Below are positions 7,599-16,601 of a stretch of DNA of 43,444 nucleotides, in pieces. Position 1 is the stretch's first letter; every line of letters begins with the position of its first letter. The DNA comes from an uncultured Verrucomicrobiota bacterium (GTDB taxonomy: Bacteria > Verrucomicrobiota > Verrucomicrobiia > Verrucomicrobiales > Verrucomicrobiaceae), in assembly GCA_903854655.1 (NCBI GenBank), contig CAINXC010000083.1:1-43444 (forward strand), in the 5' to 3' direction. The notes below the pieces were generated by a model. The model saw only the letters and a list, made by a program, of their open reading frames with translations, did not search any database and had not been told where the DNA came from. The position numbers and the translations under genes were made by a program.

Positions 7599-8876
7599 CT
7601 ACAGCACCCGACGGTGCGTTTCTTCCGCCATCCACACGGCGGTCAGTGTGATGATCGACATGACGATCAAGTACACCGCCACCGGCCAGGGCCGGCCGTC
7701 GCTCCACTTGAGCAGCGAGGTCGCTATCAGGGGCGCGAGACCGCCGGCGAGGGGCGAGGCCAGTTGATAGCCCAGCGAGGCGCCGCTGTAACGCACGCGG
7801 GTGCCAAACAGCTCCGAGAAGAACGCGGCCTGCGGCCCGTACATCGCGGCGTGGCCGACCAGGCCGACAACCACCGCCGCCGCGACCACGAACGGGTTGC
7901 GCGTGTCCAGCAGCAAAAAGAACGGGAAGGCAAACAGCGCCAGGAACAAGGCGCCGCCGAGGTACACCGGACGGCGCCCAAGCTTGTCTGAAAGCATGCC
8001 AAAGAAAGGGATCGCCACCAACTGGACGGCGGAGCCGAGCAGCACCGCGTTGAGCATGGCGTTCTGGCTCAGCTTCAACTGCTGCGTGCCGTAGCTGAGC
8101 ACGAGGATGGTGAAGATGTAGAAGAAGGCGTTCTCGGCGAAGCGCGCGCCCATGGCCACCAGCACGTTGCGTGGATGTTCCCGCAGCACCGCCAGGATCG
8201 GCACCTTGGGGCCCGGGTCTTCCGCTTTCGCCTGCTCGAACAGGGGGCTTTCGATGATGCGCAGGCGGATGAACATGCCGACACCCAGCAGCAGGATGCC
8301 AAGCAAAAACGGCACCCGCCAGCCCCACGCCAGAAAGCTCGCCTCCGGCATGGAGGAGACGACATGGAACACCGCATTGGCCAGCAGCAGCCCCACCGGC
8401 ACTCCGGCCTGCACCCAGCTCGCCTGAAAGCCGCGTCTGCCCGTTGTTCCGTGCTCCACCGCCATCAGCACCGCACCGCCCCACTCCCCGCCCACACCAA
8501 AACCCTGGAGGAATCGCAGCAGCACCAGCAGAACGGGAGCTGCGACGCCGATCTGGCCATACGAAGGCAGCAGCCCGATGCCGAAGGTGGCGAGGCCCAT
8601 AATCATGAGGGTGGTCACCAGCATGGTTTTGCGCCCCAGCTTGTCGCCATAATGGCCGAACACGATGCCTCCCAGCGGCCTGGCTACAAAACCCACCGCG
8701 TAGGTCGCAAATGCCGCCGCAGTGCCCGCCACCGGGTCGAAATTGGGAAAGAACAGCTTGTTGAACACCAGCGCCGCCGCCGTGCCATAGAGGAAAAAGT
8801 CGTACCATTCGATGGTGGTGCCAATGAAGCTGGCAAGGACGACACGGCGGATGCTGGGGGCGGGAGGGGCGTTCAC
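7599..8876 (-). CDS. MFS transporter, metabolite:H+ symporter (MHS) family
   Basis: A 425-residue, 12-helix secondary transporter of the inner membrane. The N-terminus (RRVVLASFIGTTIEWYDFFL) is the signature of the metabolite:H+ symporter family (ProP, ShiA, KgtP and citrate carriers). The MFS loop 2-3 motif is clear (GHYGDKLGRK), as is the helix 5 motif GGEWGGAVLM. Substrates in the family are organic acids, betaines and shikimate. Nothing in the neighbourhood fixes the substrate here. It lies tail to tail with the secretion operon and is probably monocistronic. Confidence 0.88.
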   Translation of the reverse strand: MNAPPAPSIRRVVLASFIGTTIEWYDFFLYGTAAALVFNKLFFPNFDPVAGTAAAFATYAVGFVARPLGGIVFGHYGDKLGRKTMLVTTLMIMGLATFGIGLLPSYGQIGVAAPVLLVLLRFLQGFGVGGEWGGAVLMAVEHGTTGRRGFQASWVQAGVPVGLLLANAVFHVVSSMPEASFLAWGWRVPFLLGILLLGVGMFIRLRIIESPLFEQAKAEDPGPKVPILAVLREHPRNVLVAMGARFAENAFFYIFTILVLSYGTQQLKLSQNAMLNAVLLGSAVQLVAIPFFGMLSDKLGRRPVYLGGALFLALFAFPFFLLLDTRNPFVVAAAVVVGLVGHAAMYGPQAAFFSELFGTRVRYSGASLGYQLASPLAGGLAPLIATSLLKWSDGRPWPVAVYLIVMSIITLTAVWMAEETHRRVL

Positions 8877-8990
8877 CTGTTCAGTCTAGCGGAGTCCTGC
8901 ATCGACGAGCAATCCCCGATTTAATGGCTGGCAGAGGTGTCTCAGCCAGCCAACCTGCGCCCTGATGTGAAGCCACTGGGACAGCCCAAA

Positions 8991-9776
8991 CTACTTGTGC
9001 TCCCCAGCCTCGGCTGCCGCAGGCTCATGAGCTTTCTCTCTCTGCTCACGGGCTTCGTGCAACGCCTGCCGAATTTTTCCATCCGGGTCGAGCTGCTGCA
9101 GGGTTGCCTCGTCCTGCCCCGACGCCCGGCGTGCCTTGGTTTCCTCCTTGTAGGACTCTTCCGCTTTCTCAACCTGTTCCAGACTCGCCCCGACGACCTT
9201 CTTGGTTTCACCCGAAACGCGGACGACCTGCCCGATGCAGCATACCGACAGCACGAGTGAAACCAACCAGATGGGCCGACTGCCGAGCAGCACCGCGAGT
9301 GACGAGAGGACAATGCCAAACTCCGCGATCAACTGGGCTCTCTCGTAGCCTTCGGCGCCTTCAAAATGCGCGTCGATGAGCGGTTTGAAGCCATCCGCCC
9401 ACTTCTGGGTCAATGCGCGCTCCCGTGAATAGTCCTCAGCAAGTCCCATGAAACGCGCCACCAGCTTCGTGTCCACCGAGTTGTCCGTGGAGGCGCCGCC
9501 AGCGGTGGACAGGGTCATTTTGGCGCGCTGCTTCTCCAACTCGAGCATCACGGAGCGGAACTTGGCGCTGGCCGTGGTGTAATCGGCGTGCGCCTGCGTC
9601 TGTTCGATCATGGTGCGCGTGAGCTCATTGCGCTCGGAGCCCACAAGGGCGGCGCAGTAAGCGATCAGTGCGGCGATGAGAGCCATGGTGACGCCAATCA
9701 ACTTGCTTGTTTTGCCACCGTGTCCGGCATGCTCAGCGTGCTCGGCGTGTTCCAATTGCTCGTGTGCTCCAGACAT
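8991..9776 (-). CDS. DUF4337-like membrane protein
   Basis: A 261-residue protein of unknown function resembling the DUF4337 family. A His/Glu-rich N-terminus (HEQLEHAEHAEHAGHGG, residues 4-20) precedes a transmembrane helix (about 26-46). A cytoplasmic or periplasmic helical region with conserved-looking YTTASAKFRSVMLELEKQ follows, then two hydrophobic helices near the C-terminal third and a charged coiled-coil tail. The frame extends upstream to 9956, but the ATG at 9776 is preferred. It has a GGAA-type ribosome-binding sequence about 10 bases upstream, and the family normally starts just before the His/Glu-rich motif. The His cluster could bind metal, though that is inference only. Confidence 0.78.
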   Translation of the reverse strand: MSGAHEQLEHAEHAEHAGHGGKTSKLIGVTMALIAALIAYCAALVGSERNELTRTMIEQTQAHADYTTASAKFRSVMLELEKQRAKMTLSTAGGASTDNSVDTKLVARFMGLAEDYSRERALTQKWADGFKPLIDAHFEGAEGYERAQLIAEFGIVLSSLAVLLGSRPIWLVSLVLSVCCIGQVVRVSGETKKVVGASLEQVEKAEESYKEETKARRASGQDEATLQQLDPDGKIRQALHEAREQREKAHEPAAAEAGEHK

Positions 9777-9960
9777 GGGTTTGGTTCCTTTCTCGTCGCT
9801 TTTTCTGTCGAAACTGCTCTTAACAGCAGGGACGCGGGACTTGTCCAGCTCCTTTTTGGGGTTGAGATGTGGTGGGAGAGTTCTCTGCTGGCGGAGCGCC
9901 GCAGGGGCGGGCAATCCTCGAATCCGTGGAGAATCAAGATCCGGCGGGGTAGTCAATTGT

Positions 9961-9988
9961 TTGACAAGGATTCGGGGCGCCGTTTAAA
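9961..9988 (+). promoter_or_regulatory. Candidate sigma-70-type promoter for the small membrane protein pair
   Basis: A consensus -35 hexamer TTGACA (9961-9966) is followed after 16 bases by TTTAAA (9983-9988), which shares four positions with TATAAT. The ATG of the first gene is at 9998, so the transcript would have almost no leader. The start site has not been determined. Confidence 0.5.
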
Positions 9989-9997
9989 TCAGGTCCC

Positions 9998-10315
9998 ATG
10001 TCATTGATGCAGATCATCGCCGCGCTCCTGCTGTTCGCTTTTGGCGTTGCAGTCATGGTCCGGCGCTGGCCCATGCGGTGGTGCGCCGCCCTGTTTTGTG
10101 GTGTTGCTGCTTTTTGGATGTGGAGCATCGCCTTTGCGCTGACTTCGTTTGTCAAAGGGAGTGCAGGAATGGGGCCTTTTGGCAGTGGCGACCCTCGGGC
10201 GGCAGCGAGTGCGGTAGGGGATGCGTTGATCGGTGGCGGCGGAAGCTGCCTTCTGTGCTTGCCGCTTCTGATTGGGTCGGCCATCGCTTTCTTTGTCGAT
10301 CAAGAGCCCCGCTGA
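9998..10315 (+). CDS. Small membrane protein of unknown function
   Basis: A 105-residue hydrophobic protein with three probable transmembrane segments (about 3-20, 29-52 and 80-98) joined by a Gly/Ala-rich loop. A good -35/-10 pair lies immediately upstream and a second membrane-protein gene follows 6 bases after its stop. These points support it as a real gene. No family is recognised. The short distance from promoter to ATG suggests a leaderless or near-leaderless mRNA. Confidence 0.55.
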   Translation: MSLMQIIAALLLFAFGVAVMVRRWPMRWCAALFCGVAAFWMWSIAFALTSFVKGSAGMGPFGSGDPRAAASAVGDALIGGGGSCLLCLPLLIGSAIAFFVDQEPR

Positions 10316-10321
10316 ACCGCC

Positions 10322-10759
10322 GTGCGCCTCCTTCTCTCATCTGCGGTCATGCCCTCGGAAAGCACCGGTGCCAGCATGGTGCATCCATTGTCGTTGCTGG
10401 ATTGTTTGAGGTGGGCAGGTGCGACAGCGGTGCCTTGCCTCACGCTTTCGATGATACTGCTGGTTTCAGGAGCGACCTTGATCGTGCTCCGTCCCCGGCT
10501 GTCGATTCGTCTGGGCTATAGTGTTCTGGCCATTGTGCCCGCCATCTTGGGTTTGGAAGGCTCGATCATCGGGGCCATGAAGGCTTTTCGCGCCCTGGGC
10601 TTGGCAGCCCGTGGTGCCGACTTCGTCCAGGCGCTGGGCGAGGTATCGACGGCATTCACCCTGGGCCTGTTTGGCTCGGCGGCGGCCATGACCCTGGCGG
10701 CGATTCTGTGGATGATGCCGCTTCGCAAAGCACCGCAACCACCACCGGTGCCGGTTTGA
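10322..10759 (+). CDS. Small membrane protein, unknown; weak MotA/TolQ/ExbB-like pattern
   Basis: A 145-residue protein with three predicted transmembrane helices (about 30-55, 65-85 and 110-132). The segment GLEGSIIGAMKAFRALGLA, followed by EVSTAFTLGLFGSAAAMTL, faintly recalls the two-helix core of MotA/TolQ/ExbB proton-channel proteins. The large cytoplasmic loop of that family is missing, so the similarity may be chance. The start is GTG at 10322 or ATG at 10349. It is 6 bases downstream of the other small membrane protein, so the two are probably cotranscribed and may act together. No function is assigned. Confidence 0.55.
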   Translation: MRLLLSSAVMPSESTGASMVHPLSLLDCLRWAGATAVPCLTLSMILLVSGATLIVLRPRLSIRLGYSVLAIVPAILGLEGSIIGAMKAFRALGLAARGADFVQALGEVSTAFTLGLFGSAAAMTLAAILWMMPLRKAPQPPPVPV

Positions 10760-10888
10760 TCGGATTGGCGGAGTCCTGGCCCCGGAATCGACCGGGAAGC
10801 GGGGGATTGAAGGTTGAGGAAGGGCATTTCACCCCATTTTGGCGGATTTTGGCATCCAGCCCTTGCGTTCGGCACGTTCCTCATGCAG

Positions 10889-10903
10889 TTAGAATCATTC
10901 TAG
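10889..10903 (+). promoter_or_regulatory. PerR/Fur-like operator before the Fur-family gene
   Basis: TTAGAATCATTCTAG is a 7-1-7 palindrome with one mismatch at its end. It agrees with the PerR box (TTATAATNATTATAA) at 12 of 15 positions. A further half-site-like run, TTCTAATTCTAA, follows at 10904-10915. The block is AT-rich within a GC-rich genome and ends 25 bases before the regulator ATG. This placement suggests autoregulation and control of the downstream suf genes. Confidence 0.6.
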
Positions 10904-10928
10904 TTCTAATTCTAAACTGAGTCTCGCC

Positions 10929-11411
10929 ATGTCTCCAACCCATCGCATGCCTGCCAAGCCCACCGGGCTGGACTGCCGCCTCGCCGTTCTGGGCACCGAG
11001 ATGCGACTGACGCCGCACCGGCGCGAGGTGTTCCAGGTTTTGGCCGAATCCACGAACCACCCGACAGCCTACGATATTTTTGACCGGCTGAAGGACCGGT
11101 CGTCCGGCATCTCCCTTGCCACGATCTACAACTGCCTGGAGCATCTGACCGCCCACGGCTTGATCAAGCAGGTGCAACTGGATCGCGGGCAGTCCAGGTA
11201 CTGCGCGAATCTGCACGAGCACGTGCATTTTTACTGTGACACCTGCGGCAGGGTGATTGACGCGCTGCCAGCAGCCGAGTTCGACGCCGCCAAGTTCTGG
11301 CATCTGCCCCCAGGCACCAGCGTCAGTCGGCTCGACATCTCCATCCATGGCATCTGCCCGGCCTGCACAGCGAAACCGGCCAAGACTGAAACTCCCAATC
11401 CCCAACCCTGA
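10929..11411 (+). CDS. Fur-family metalloregulator (PerR/Fur-like)
   Basis: A 160-residue repressor of the Fur family. It has an N-terminal winged-helix domain (about 15-95) including the family segment [14 protein letters not shown] and the recognition-helix region [13 protein letters not shown]. The dimerisation and metal domain carries a His-rich strand (LHEHVHFYC). Two CxxC pairs (Cys103/106 and Cys143/146) form the structural zinc site seen in PerR and many Fur proteins. A PerR-like palindrome precedes the gene, and sufC follows 49 bases after the stop. It probably senses iron or peroxide and regulates itself and Fe-S cluster assembly. Whether the ligand is Fe(II), peroxide or zinc cannot be decided from sequence alone. 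Confidence 0.88.
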   Translation: MSPTHRMPAKPTGLDCRLAVLGTEMRLTPHRREVFQVLAESTNHPTAYDIFDRLKDRSSGISLATIYNCLEHLTAHGLIKQVQLDRGQSRYCANLHEHVHFYCDTCGRVIDALPAAEFDAAKFWHLPPGTSVSRLDISIHGICPACTAKPAKTETPNPQP

Positions 11412-11460
11412 CCTCTTCGATCCTCGTTCCCACGAAGCTCACGATTCCGTCTCCTTTCTC

Positions 11461-12219
11461 ATGTCCCTCCAAGTCAAAAATCTCCACGCTGGCATTCCCG
11501 ACCGCGAAATCCTCAAAGGCCTGACCCTCGAAGTCAACCCCGGCGAAGTCCATGCCATCATGGGTCCGAACGGCTCGGGCAAGAGCACGCTGTCCAAGGT
11601 GCTGTGCGGCCACGAAGACTACGCCGTCACTTCGGGCGAAGTGCTGCTCGACGGCCAGGACCTGCTGGCGATGGACATCGCACAGCGCAGCCGCGCTGGG
11701 CTGTTCCTTGCCTTCCAGTACCCGCATGAGATTCCCGGCGTGAGCAACGCCAACTTCATCCGCGCCGCCCTCAAGGCACGCCAGCCCGAGGGCGAGGACA
11801 TCGACGCCGTGGCCTTCTACAAGCAGCTCTACGCCCGCATGGACCAGCTTGAGATGGACCGCAGCTTCACCGCCCGCAGTGTGAACGAAGGCTTCTCTGG
11901 CGGCGAAAAGAAGCGCAATGAGATCCTGCAAATGATGATGCTGGAGCCCAAATACTCCATCCTGGACGAGACCGATTCGGGCCTGGACATCGATGCGCTG
12001 AAGGTCGTGGCCCGCGGCGTCAACGCCATGCGCAGCGACACCCACGGCATCCTCGTCATCACCCACTACCAGCGCCTGCTGGACTACATCCAGCCTGACA
12101 TCGTGCATGTGCTCATGGACGGCCGCATCGTCATGACCGGCGGTCGTGACCTGGCCCTGGAACTGGAAGCCAAGGGCTATGACTGGGTCCAGGAAGACGC
12201 GCGGGCGCTGGCAGCATAG
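11461..12219 (+). CDS. sufC: Fe-S cluster assembly ATPase SufC
   Basis: Cytoplasmic ABC-type ATPase of the SufBCD scaffold that builds Fe-S clusters. The 252-residue protein has Walker A (GPNGSGKST), the SufC-type signature [17 protein letters not shown] and the Walker B region [13 protein letters not shown] typical of SufC. The open frame runs further upstream to 11257, overlapping the Fur gene. The ATG at 11461 gives the normal SufC length and N-terminus ([12 protein letters not shown]). It is the first suf gene behind the Fur-family regulator and is followed after 28 bases by sufB. The C-B-D order, rather than the common B-C-D, is notable but not unique. Confidence 0.96.
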   Translation: MSLQVKNLHAGIPDREILKGLTLEVNPGEVHAIMGPNGSGKSTLSKVLCGHEDYAVTSGEVLLDGQDLLAMDIAQRSRAGLFLAFQYPHEIPGVSNANFIRAALKARQPEGEDIDAVAFYKQLYARMDQLEMDRSFTARSVNEGFSGGEKKRNEILQMMMLEPKYSILDETDSGLDIDALKVVARGVNAMRSDTHGILVITHYQRLLDYIQPDIVHVLMDGRIVMTGGRDLALELEAKGYDWVQEDARALAA

Positions 12220-12247
12220 TCCGAACCATCAACTTCAATTCCCCCTT

Positions 12248-13660
12248 ATGATCGCCACCCCTGACATCACCGACATCCGCGCCGACAACGTGGGTGACTT
12301 CACTTTCCCGGAGGCGAACGTCTATGACTCCGGCTTTGGCCTGAGCGAGAAGACGATCGACTACATCTGCGATGTGAAGAGCGATCCCGAGTGGATTCGC
12401 GATTTCCGCAAGAAGGCGCTGGCCACCTTCAATTCCAAGCCCATGCCCACGCATTGGGCGACGAGGGATTTGGAGAACATCCACTTCGACCAGTTCCGCT
12501 ACTACCTCTCGGGCGGCACCAAGCCGAAGAAGAGCTGGGACGATGTGCCGGAAGATGTGAAGCGCACCTTCGACCGCCTGGGCATTCCCGAGCAGGAGCG
12601 CAAGTTCCTCGCGGGTGTGGAGGCTCAGTATGACTCGGAAGCCGCGTATTCGAACATTAAGAAGGTGGTCGAAGAGCAGGGTGTGATTTTTGCCAACAGC
12701 ACCGAGGCCCTGCACAAGTACCCGGAGATTTTCCGCCCCTGGTTTGGCAAGGTGATCCCCACCGGCGACAACAAGTTCAGCGCCCTCAACAGCGCCGTAT
12801 TCTCCGGCGGCAGCTTCATCTACGTGCCGAAGGGTGTGAAGGTGAAGCATCCTTTGCAGGCCTATTTCCGCATCAACCGCGAACAGTTTGGCCTGTTCGA
12901 GCGCACCTTGATCATCGCCGATGATGGCGCGGAGCTCATGTACATGGAAGTCTGCAAGGCGCCGAAGTTTGACAACGCCACGCTGCATAGCGCCGTGGTG
13001 GAGCTTGTCGCCATGAAGGGCGCAAAAATTCAATACGTGACGGTGCAGAACTGGAGCAGCAATGTCTTCAATCTTGTGACCAAGCGCGGCGTGGCGCATG
13101 AGGAGGCGGAGATCCGCTGGATCGATTGCAACATTGGCAGCCGTCTCACCATGAAGTATCCCGGCGTGGTCATGAAAGGACGCAAGGCGCGCGGGGAGGT
13201 CATCAGCATTGCCCTGGCCAACACCGGGCAGCACCAGGACACCGGCGCGAAGATGATCCATGCGGCGGATGAAACCACCAGCAACGTCATCAGCAAGTCC
13301 ATCTCCATCGGCGAAGGCCGCTCCACCTACCGCGGGCTGGTGCATATTCCCAAGCATCTCAAAGGCTGCAAGAACAACACCGAGTGCGATGCTCTTCTGA
13401 TCAATCCCAGGAGCCGCACCGACACCTATCCTGCGATCAGTGTGCGCGGCAACCAGCACGCCACGCAGCACGAGGCCAGCGTGAGCCAGGTGAGCGCCGA
13501 GCAGATCTTCTACCTCATGCAGCGCGGTCTCAGCGAAGCTGAAGCCATGAGCTTGTCCGTCAACGGGTTCATCAACGACCTGGCCAAGGAATTTCCGATG
13601 GAATACAGCGTGGAGCTGAAACGCCTGATTGATCTGGAGATGGAAGGCAGCGTCGGCTGA
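12248..13660 (+). CDS. sufB: Fe-S cluster assembly scaffold SufB
   Basis: SufB subunit of the SufBC2D complex, on which nascent Fe-S clusters form. The 470-residue protein shows canonical SufB blocks: [11 protein letters not shown] near the N-terminus, [41 protein letters not shown] in the beta-helix core, and a C-terminal region with [20 protein letters not shown] containing the conserved Cys proposed to receive sulfur. The ATG at 12248 is chosen over the longer frame from 12146 because it gives the normal family start. No Shine-Dalgarno sequence is evident. It lies between sufC and sufD in one operon. Confidence 0.97.
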   Translation: MIATPDITDIRADNVGDFTFPEANVYDSGFGLSEKTIDYICDVKSDPEWIRDFRKKALATFNSKPMPTHWATRDLENIHFDQFRYYLSGGTKPKKSWDDVPEDVKRTFDRLGIPEQERKFLAGVEAQYDSEAAYSNIKKVVEEQGVIFANSTEALHKYPEIFRPWFGKVIPTGDNKFSALNSAVFSGGSFIYVPKGVKVKHPLQAYFRINREQFGLFERTLIIADDGAELMYMEVCKAPKFDNATLHSAVVELVAMKGAKIQYVTVQNWSSNVFNLVTKRGVAHEEAEIRWIDCNIGSRLTMKYPGVVMKGRKARGEVISIALANTGQHQDTGAKMIHAADETTSNVISKSISIGEGRSTYRGLVHIPKHLKGCKNNTECDALLINPRSRTDTYPAISVRGNQHATQHEASVSQVSAEQIFYLMQRGLSEAEAMSLSVNGFINDLAKEFPMEYSVELKRLIDLEMEGSVG

Positions 13661-13738
13661 TGGGCTTTTGTTTGATTGTCATCTCTTGATCGATTCCTGA
13701 TCGGGCGCTGCCCGCTCGAAGCCAATTTTCAGATAAAC

Positions 13739-15019
13739 ATGTCTTTTTTGTCCCCCGACAGTTCCCGCCTCGCCAGCGCCCCCTCCTGGTTCCAAACTCG
13801 TTCCAATGCTGCGTGGTCCGAATTTCAAACGCTGCCCCTGCCTGGCATCAAGGATGAGCACTGGCGTTACTCCAACGCGAAGCGTGTCGCCCTCGACACC
13901 CTGATTGCCGCCGCCCCTGCATCGGAAGCGGAGGCGCAGCGCGCCCTCGCGGGTTCGAAGGGGCTGGCCAGCTCCGCCGCAACCTTTGTCTTCGTCAATG
14001 ACCGCCTGGTGTCATCGCAAGTCTCCGGCCTGCCCGCAGGCGTTGTTTGCCTGCCGTTCTCGGACGCGCTGAAATCCCAGGACGACGTGCTGGAGCACTA
14101 CTTTATGAAGCGCGAGATGGAGCTGGGCTCGGCGAAATTCGCGGCACTGCATCTGGCGATGGTCCGTGCCGGTGTCGTGGTGATCGTGCCGAAGGGAGTC
14201 AAAGTCGAGGCACCCATCGAGATCTTCCACTGGGCCGCAGGTGCAAACACCGCCATCTTTCCGCACACCCTGATCGTCACGGCCGAGAATGCCGAGGTGG
14301 TGGTTGTGGATCATTATCGCTCGCTCGATGAAGTGGCGGGCTTCAGTTGCGCCGTGGCCGATCTTGTCGGCGGCACGGGCAGTCATGTGACCTATGTCGC
14401 CTGCCAGGAAATGAGTGACAAGGCGCAGGCCATGCACCTTTCCTCCACCAGTGCTGGCAAAGATTCGGTGGTGAAGAATTTTCAGCTCCAGCTCGGCGCC
14501 GATTTCAGCCGCAGCGAGAGCGTGAGCGACCTGGTGGGAGCCGGGTCACGCAGCGACATGCTCAGCGTGTCCATGCCCATGGGCGAGCAGGTCGTGGACC
14601 AGCGCACGCTGCAGAAACACAAGGCGCCCCACGCAACCAGCGATCTGCTGTACAAGAACGCGCTCTACGGCAAGACCCGCAGCATCTTCAGCGGCCTGAT
14701 CATCGTGGACAAGGGCGCGCATTTTACTGATGCCTATCAGACCTGCCGCAACCTGCTCAATAGCGAAGAGGCCGAGGCCAGCTCCATGCCCGGCCTGGAA
14801 ATCAATGCCGACCAGGTCAAGTGCAGCCATGGCAGCACCTGCGCCCCGGTGAGCGAGGAGGAGCTGTTTTACCTGAAGGCGCGCGGCATCCCGGACGCTG
14901 AGGCCCGCAAGCTCATTGTGCTTGGCTTTATCGAGGCGACCGTCACCCGCATTGGCAACGAGGCGGTGGAGGCGATGATCTGCGAGCGCATTGAGGAAAA
15001 ATTCGCGCGACTGGGGTGA
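13739..15019 (+). CDS. sufD: Fe-S cluster assembly protein SufD
   Basis: SufD pairs with SufB in the SufBCD scaffold and is needed for iron entry. This 426-residue protein has the N-terminal helical domain with the SufD motif LPGIKDEHWRYSN. A beta-helix core follows (for example VPKGVKVEAPIEIFHW). The C-terminal segment contains NADQVKCSHGSTCAPVSEEELFYLKARGI, including the conserved CSHGST motif. The frame is open from 13676, but the ATG at 13739 fits the family. A 78-base gap separates it from sufB, still consistent with one transcript. No sufS or sufU follows. The sulfur-transfer partner SufE-like protein is encoded about 9 kb away, and no cysteine desulfurase gene is seen in the window. 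Confidence 0.95.
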   Translation: MSFLSPDSSRLASAPSWFQTRSNAAWSEFQTLPLPGIKDEHWRYSNAKRVALDTLIAAAPASEAEAQRALAGSKGLASSAATFVFVNDRLVSSQVSGLPAGVVCLPFSDALKSQDDVLEHYFMKREMELGSAKFAALHLAMVRAGVVVIVPKGVKVEAPIEIFHWAAGANTAIFPHTLIVTAENAEVVVVDHYRSLDEVAGFSCAVADLVGGTGSHVTYVACQEMSDKAQAMHLSSTSAGKDSVVKNFQLQLGADFSRSESVSDLVGAGSRSDMLSVSMPMGEQVVDQRTLQKHKAPHATSDLLYKNALYGKTRSIFSGLIIVDKGAHFTDAYQTCRNLLNSEEAEASSMPGLEINADQVKCSHGSTCAPVSEEELFYLKARGIPDAEARKLIVLGFIEATVTRIGNEAVEAMICERIEEKFARLG

Positions 15020-15040
15020 GGGCCGTGGATTTGTCTGCTC

Positions 15041-15931
15041 CTATTTGCTGTCTTCGATGGAGAGCACCTTGGTGGTGATGTGCTGCTCAAAGGGCATTTC
15101 CTGTCCCACCACTTCCAGTTTCAACTTTGTCACGTAGTCGCCGAAGGTCGCTGTGCGGCGCTCAAGATCATAGTAGATGCTGCCTGCCATGGCAGAGCCC
15201 TTGCCGATTTCGATGGCATTGATGGGTTTGTCGATCTTCTCGACGCTCGTGAGCTTGCCTTCGAAGGCGATCTTCGCGTGCTTGCGCCCGTCCCGGTCCT
15301 GCACGGCCTCGAACTTGCCATTGATCTCCACATGGGTGTCGCCCGCCTGCGGGAAGGTCATGGTTTCATCGGCCGTCCAGGTGTCGCCAAGACTCACGGC
15401 GAGCGGCGGCAGTCCCATTTCCAGGGACTTGCGGAACAGGTTGGCCACATTGCGGGAGTCGGCCAGGGCCGTAAGCCCGGTTAGTGCGCCGGGTGCGGAG
15501 GCGAGGCTGCCAAAGTCGCGGGTGTCGCGGTAGCGGTCCTGATCGTCGTACACGAGCACGAAGGACTTGCCAATTGCGCGCCCGAAAGCCTGCTGAAGCC
15601 TGGGGTCGGCATCCTTGGGATGGGTGGAGTCGAAGGACAGAATGCGGCCGCCAGAACTGATCTCGCCCTGCACATTCACAAATTTTACCTCAACCAGCCG
15701 GTCGGTGGTGCGGGTGTCCTTCCGAACCGTCAGCGTGGTGGTCTGAACGACCTTCATGCCCTGGGTCTGCAGGTCTCTGCCGGGTGTTTGGGAGGTGGTG
15801 TCCGTCACCGTTTCCAGTGTGTAGGTTTTGCCCGGCTCCCAGTGGATGCGCAGCATCTGGGGGTCTTCAGCCTGGGCGGAAGCGAGAGCGGTGAAAGCGA
15901 TGATGGTGCTGACGAGAAGGCGGGGGCGCAT
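15041..15931 (-). CDS. Secreted protein of unknown function, DUF6263-like
   Basis: A 296-residue exported protein. The signal peptide (MRPRLLVSTIIAFTALASAQA) argues for the ATG at 15931 over the longer open frame reaching 16102. The mature part is beta-rich and begins with RIHWEPGKTYTLETVTDTTS. It includes a repeated strand-turn pattern, a lipid-transport-like SLGDTWTADETMTFPQAG and a C-terminal GSIYYDLERRTATFGDYVTKL. This pattern resembles DUF6263-type secreted proteins of planctomycetes and verrucomicrobia. That family name is from recollection of the pattern and is not certain. The biochemical role is unknown. It converges with sufD and diverges from glnB. Confidence 0.7.
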   Translation of the reverse strand: MRPRLLVSTIIAFTALASAQAEDPQMLRIHWEPGKTYTLETVTDTTSQTPGRDLQTQGMKVVQTTTLTVRKDTRTTDRLVEVKFVNVQGEISSGGRILSFDSTHPKDADPRLQQAFGRAIGKSFVLVYDDQDRYRDTRDFGSLASAPGALTGLTALADSRNVANLFRKSLEMGLPPLAVSLGDTWTADETMTFPQAGDTHVEINGKFEAVQDRDGRKHAKIAFEGKLTSVEKIDKPINAIEIGKGSAMAGSIYYDLERRTATFGDYVTKLKLEVVGQEMPFEQHITTKVLSIEDSK

Positions 15932-16012
15932 GGTCTTGAAGGTGGAGGTGCGCGGCCAAATTGCAAAGACCACCGGCCCCAAATGGAGGCGCGGACCGAA
16001 AAACCGAAATAA

Positions 16013-16483
<471 letters not shown>

Positions 16484-16529
16484 GCGTTTTGGTCCGTTGA
16501 TTTCAAGAGGTCGGAGTGTTGTCTCCCGG

Positions 16530-16568
16530 AAGCCGGTTGCCCTGAGGTTGGGTGACCGGCTTTTGTTT
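16530..16568 (+). terminator. Rho-independent terminator after glnB
   Basis: The stem AAGCCGGT (16530-16537) pairs with ACCGGCTT (16555-16562) across a 17-base loop and runs into TTTTGTTTT. It sits 46 bases after the glnB stop and before the convergent gene at 16602. Confidence 0.75.
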
Positions 16569-16601
16569 TGCACTGCATGCGAGCAAAGTCGCGAGGGGGG
16601 C

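Noticed and set aside
9777..9956. 60-residue N-terminal extension of the DUF4337-like protein.
   Set aside because: The extension is Pro/Arg/Lys-rich with no family similarity, while the ATG at 9776 has a ribosome-binding sequence and matches the usual family start.
10889..10920. A -35/-10 promoter inside the PerR-like palindrome (for example TTAGAA and TTCTAA).
   Set aside because: The hexamers fit poorly and any assignment would be arbitrary. Only the operator-like palindrome is reported.
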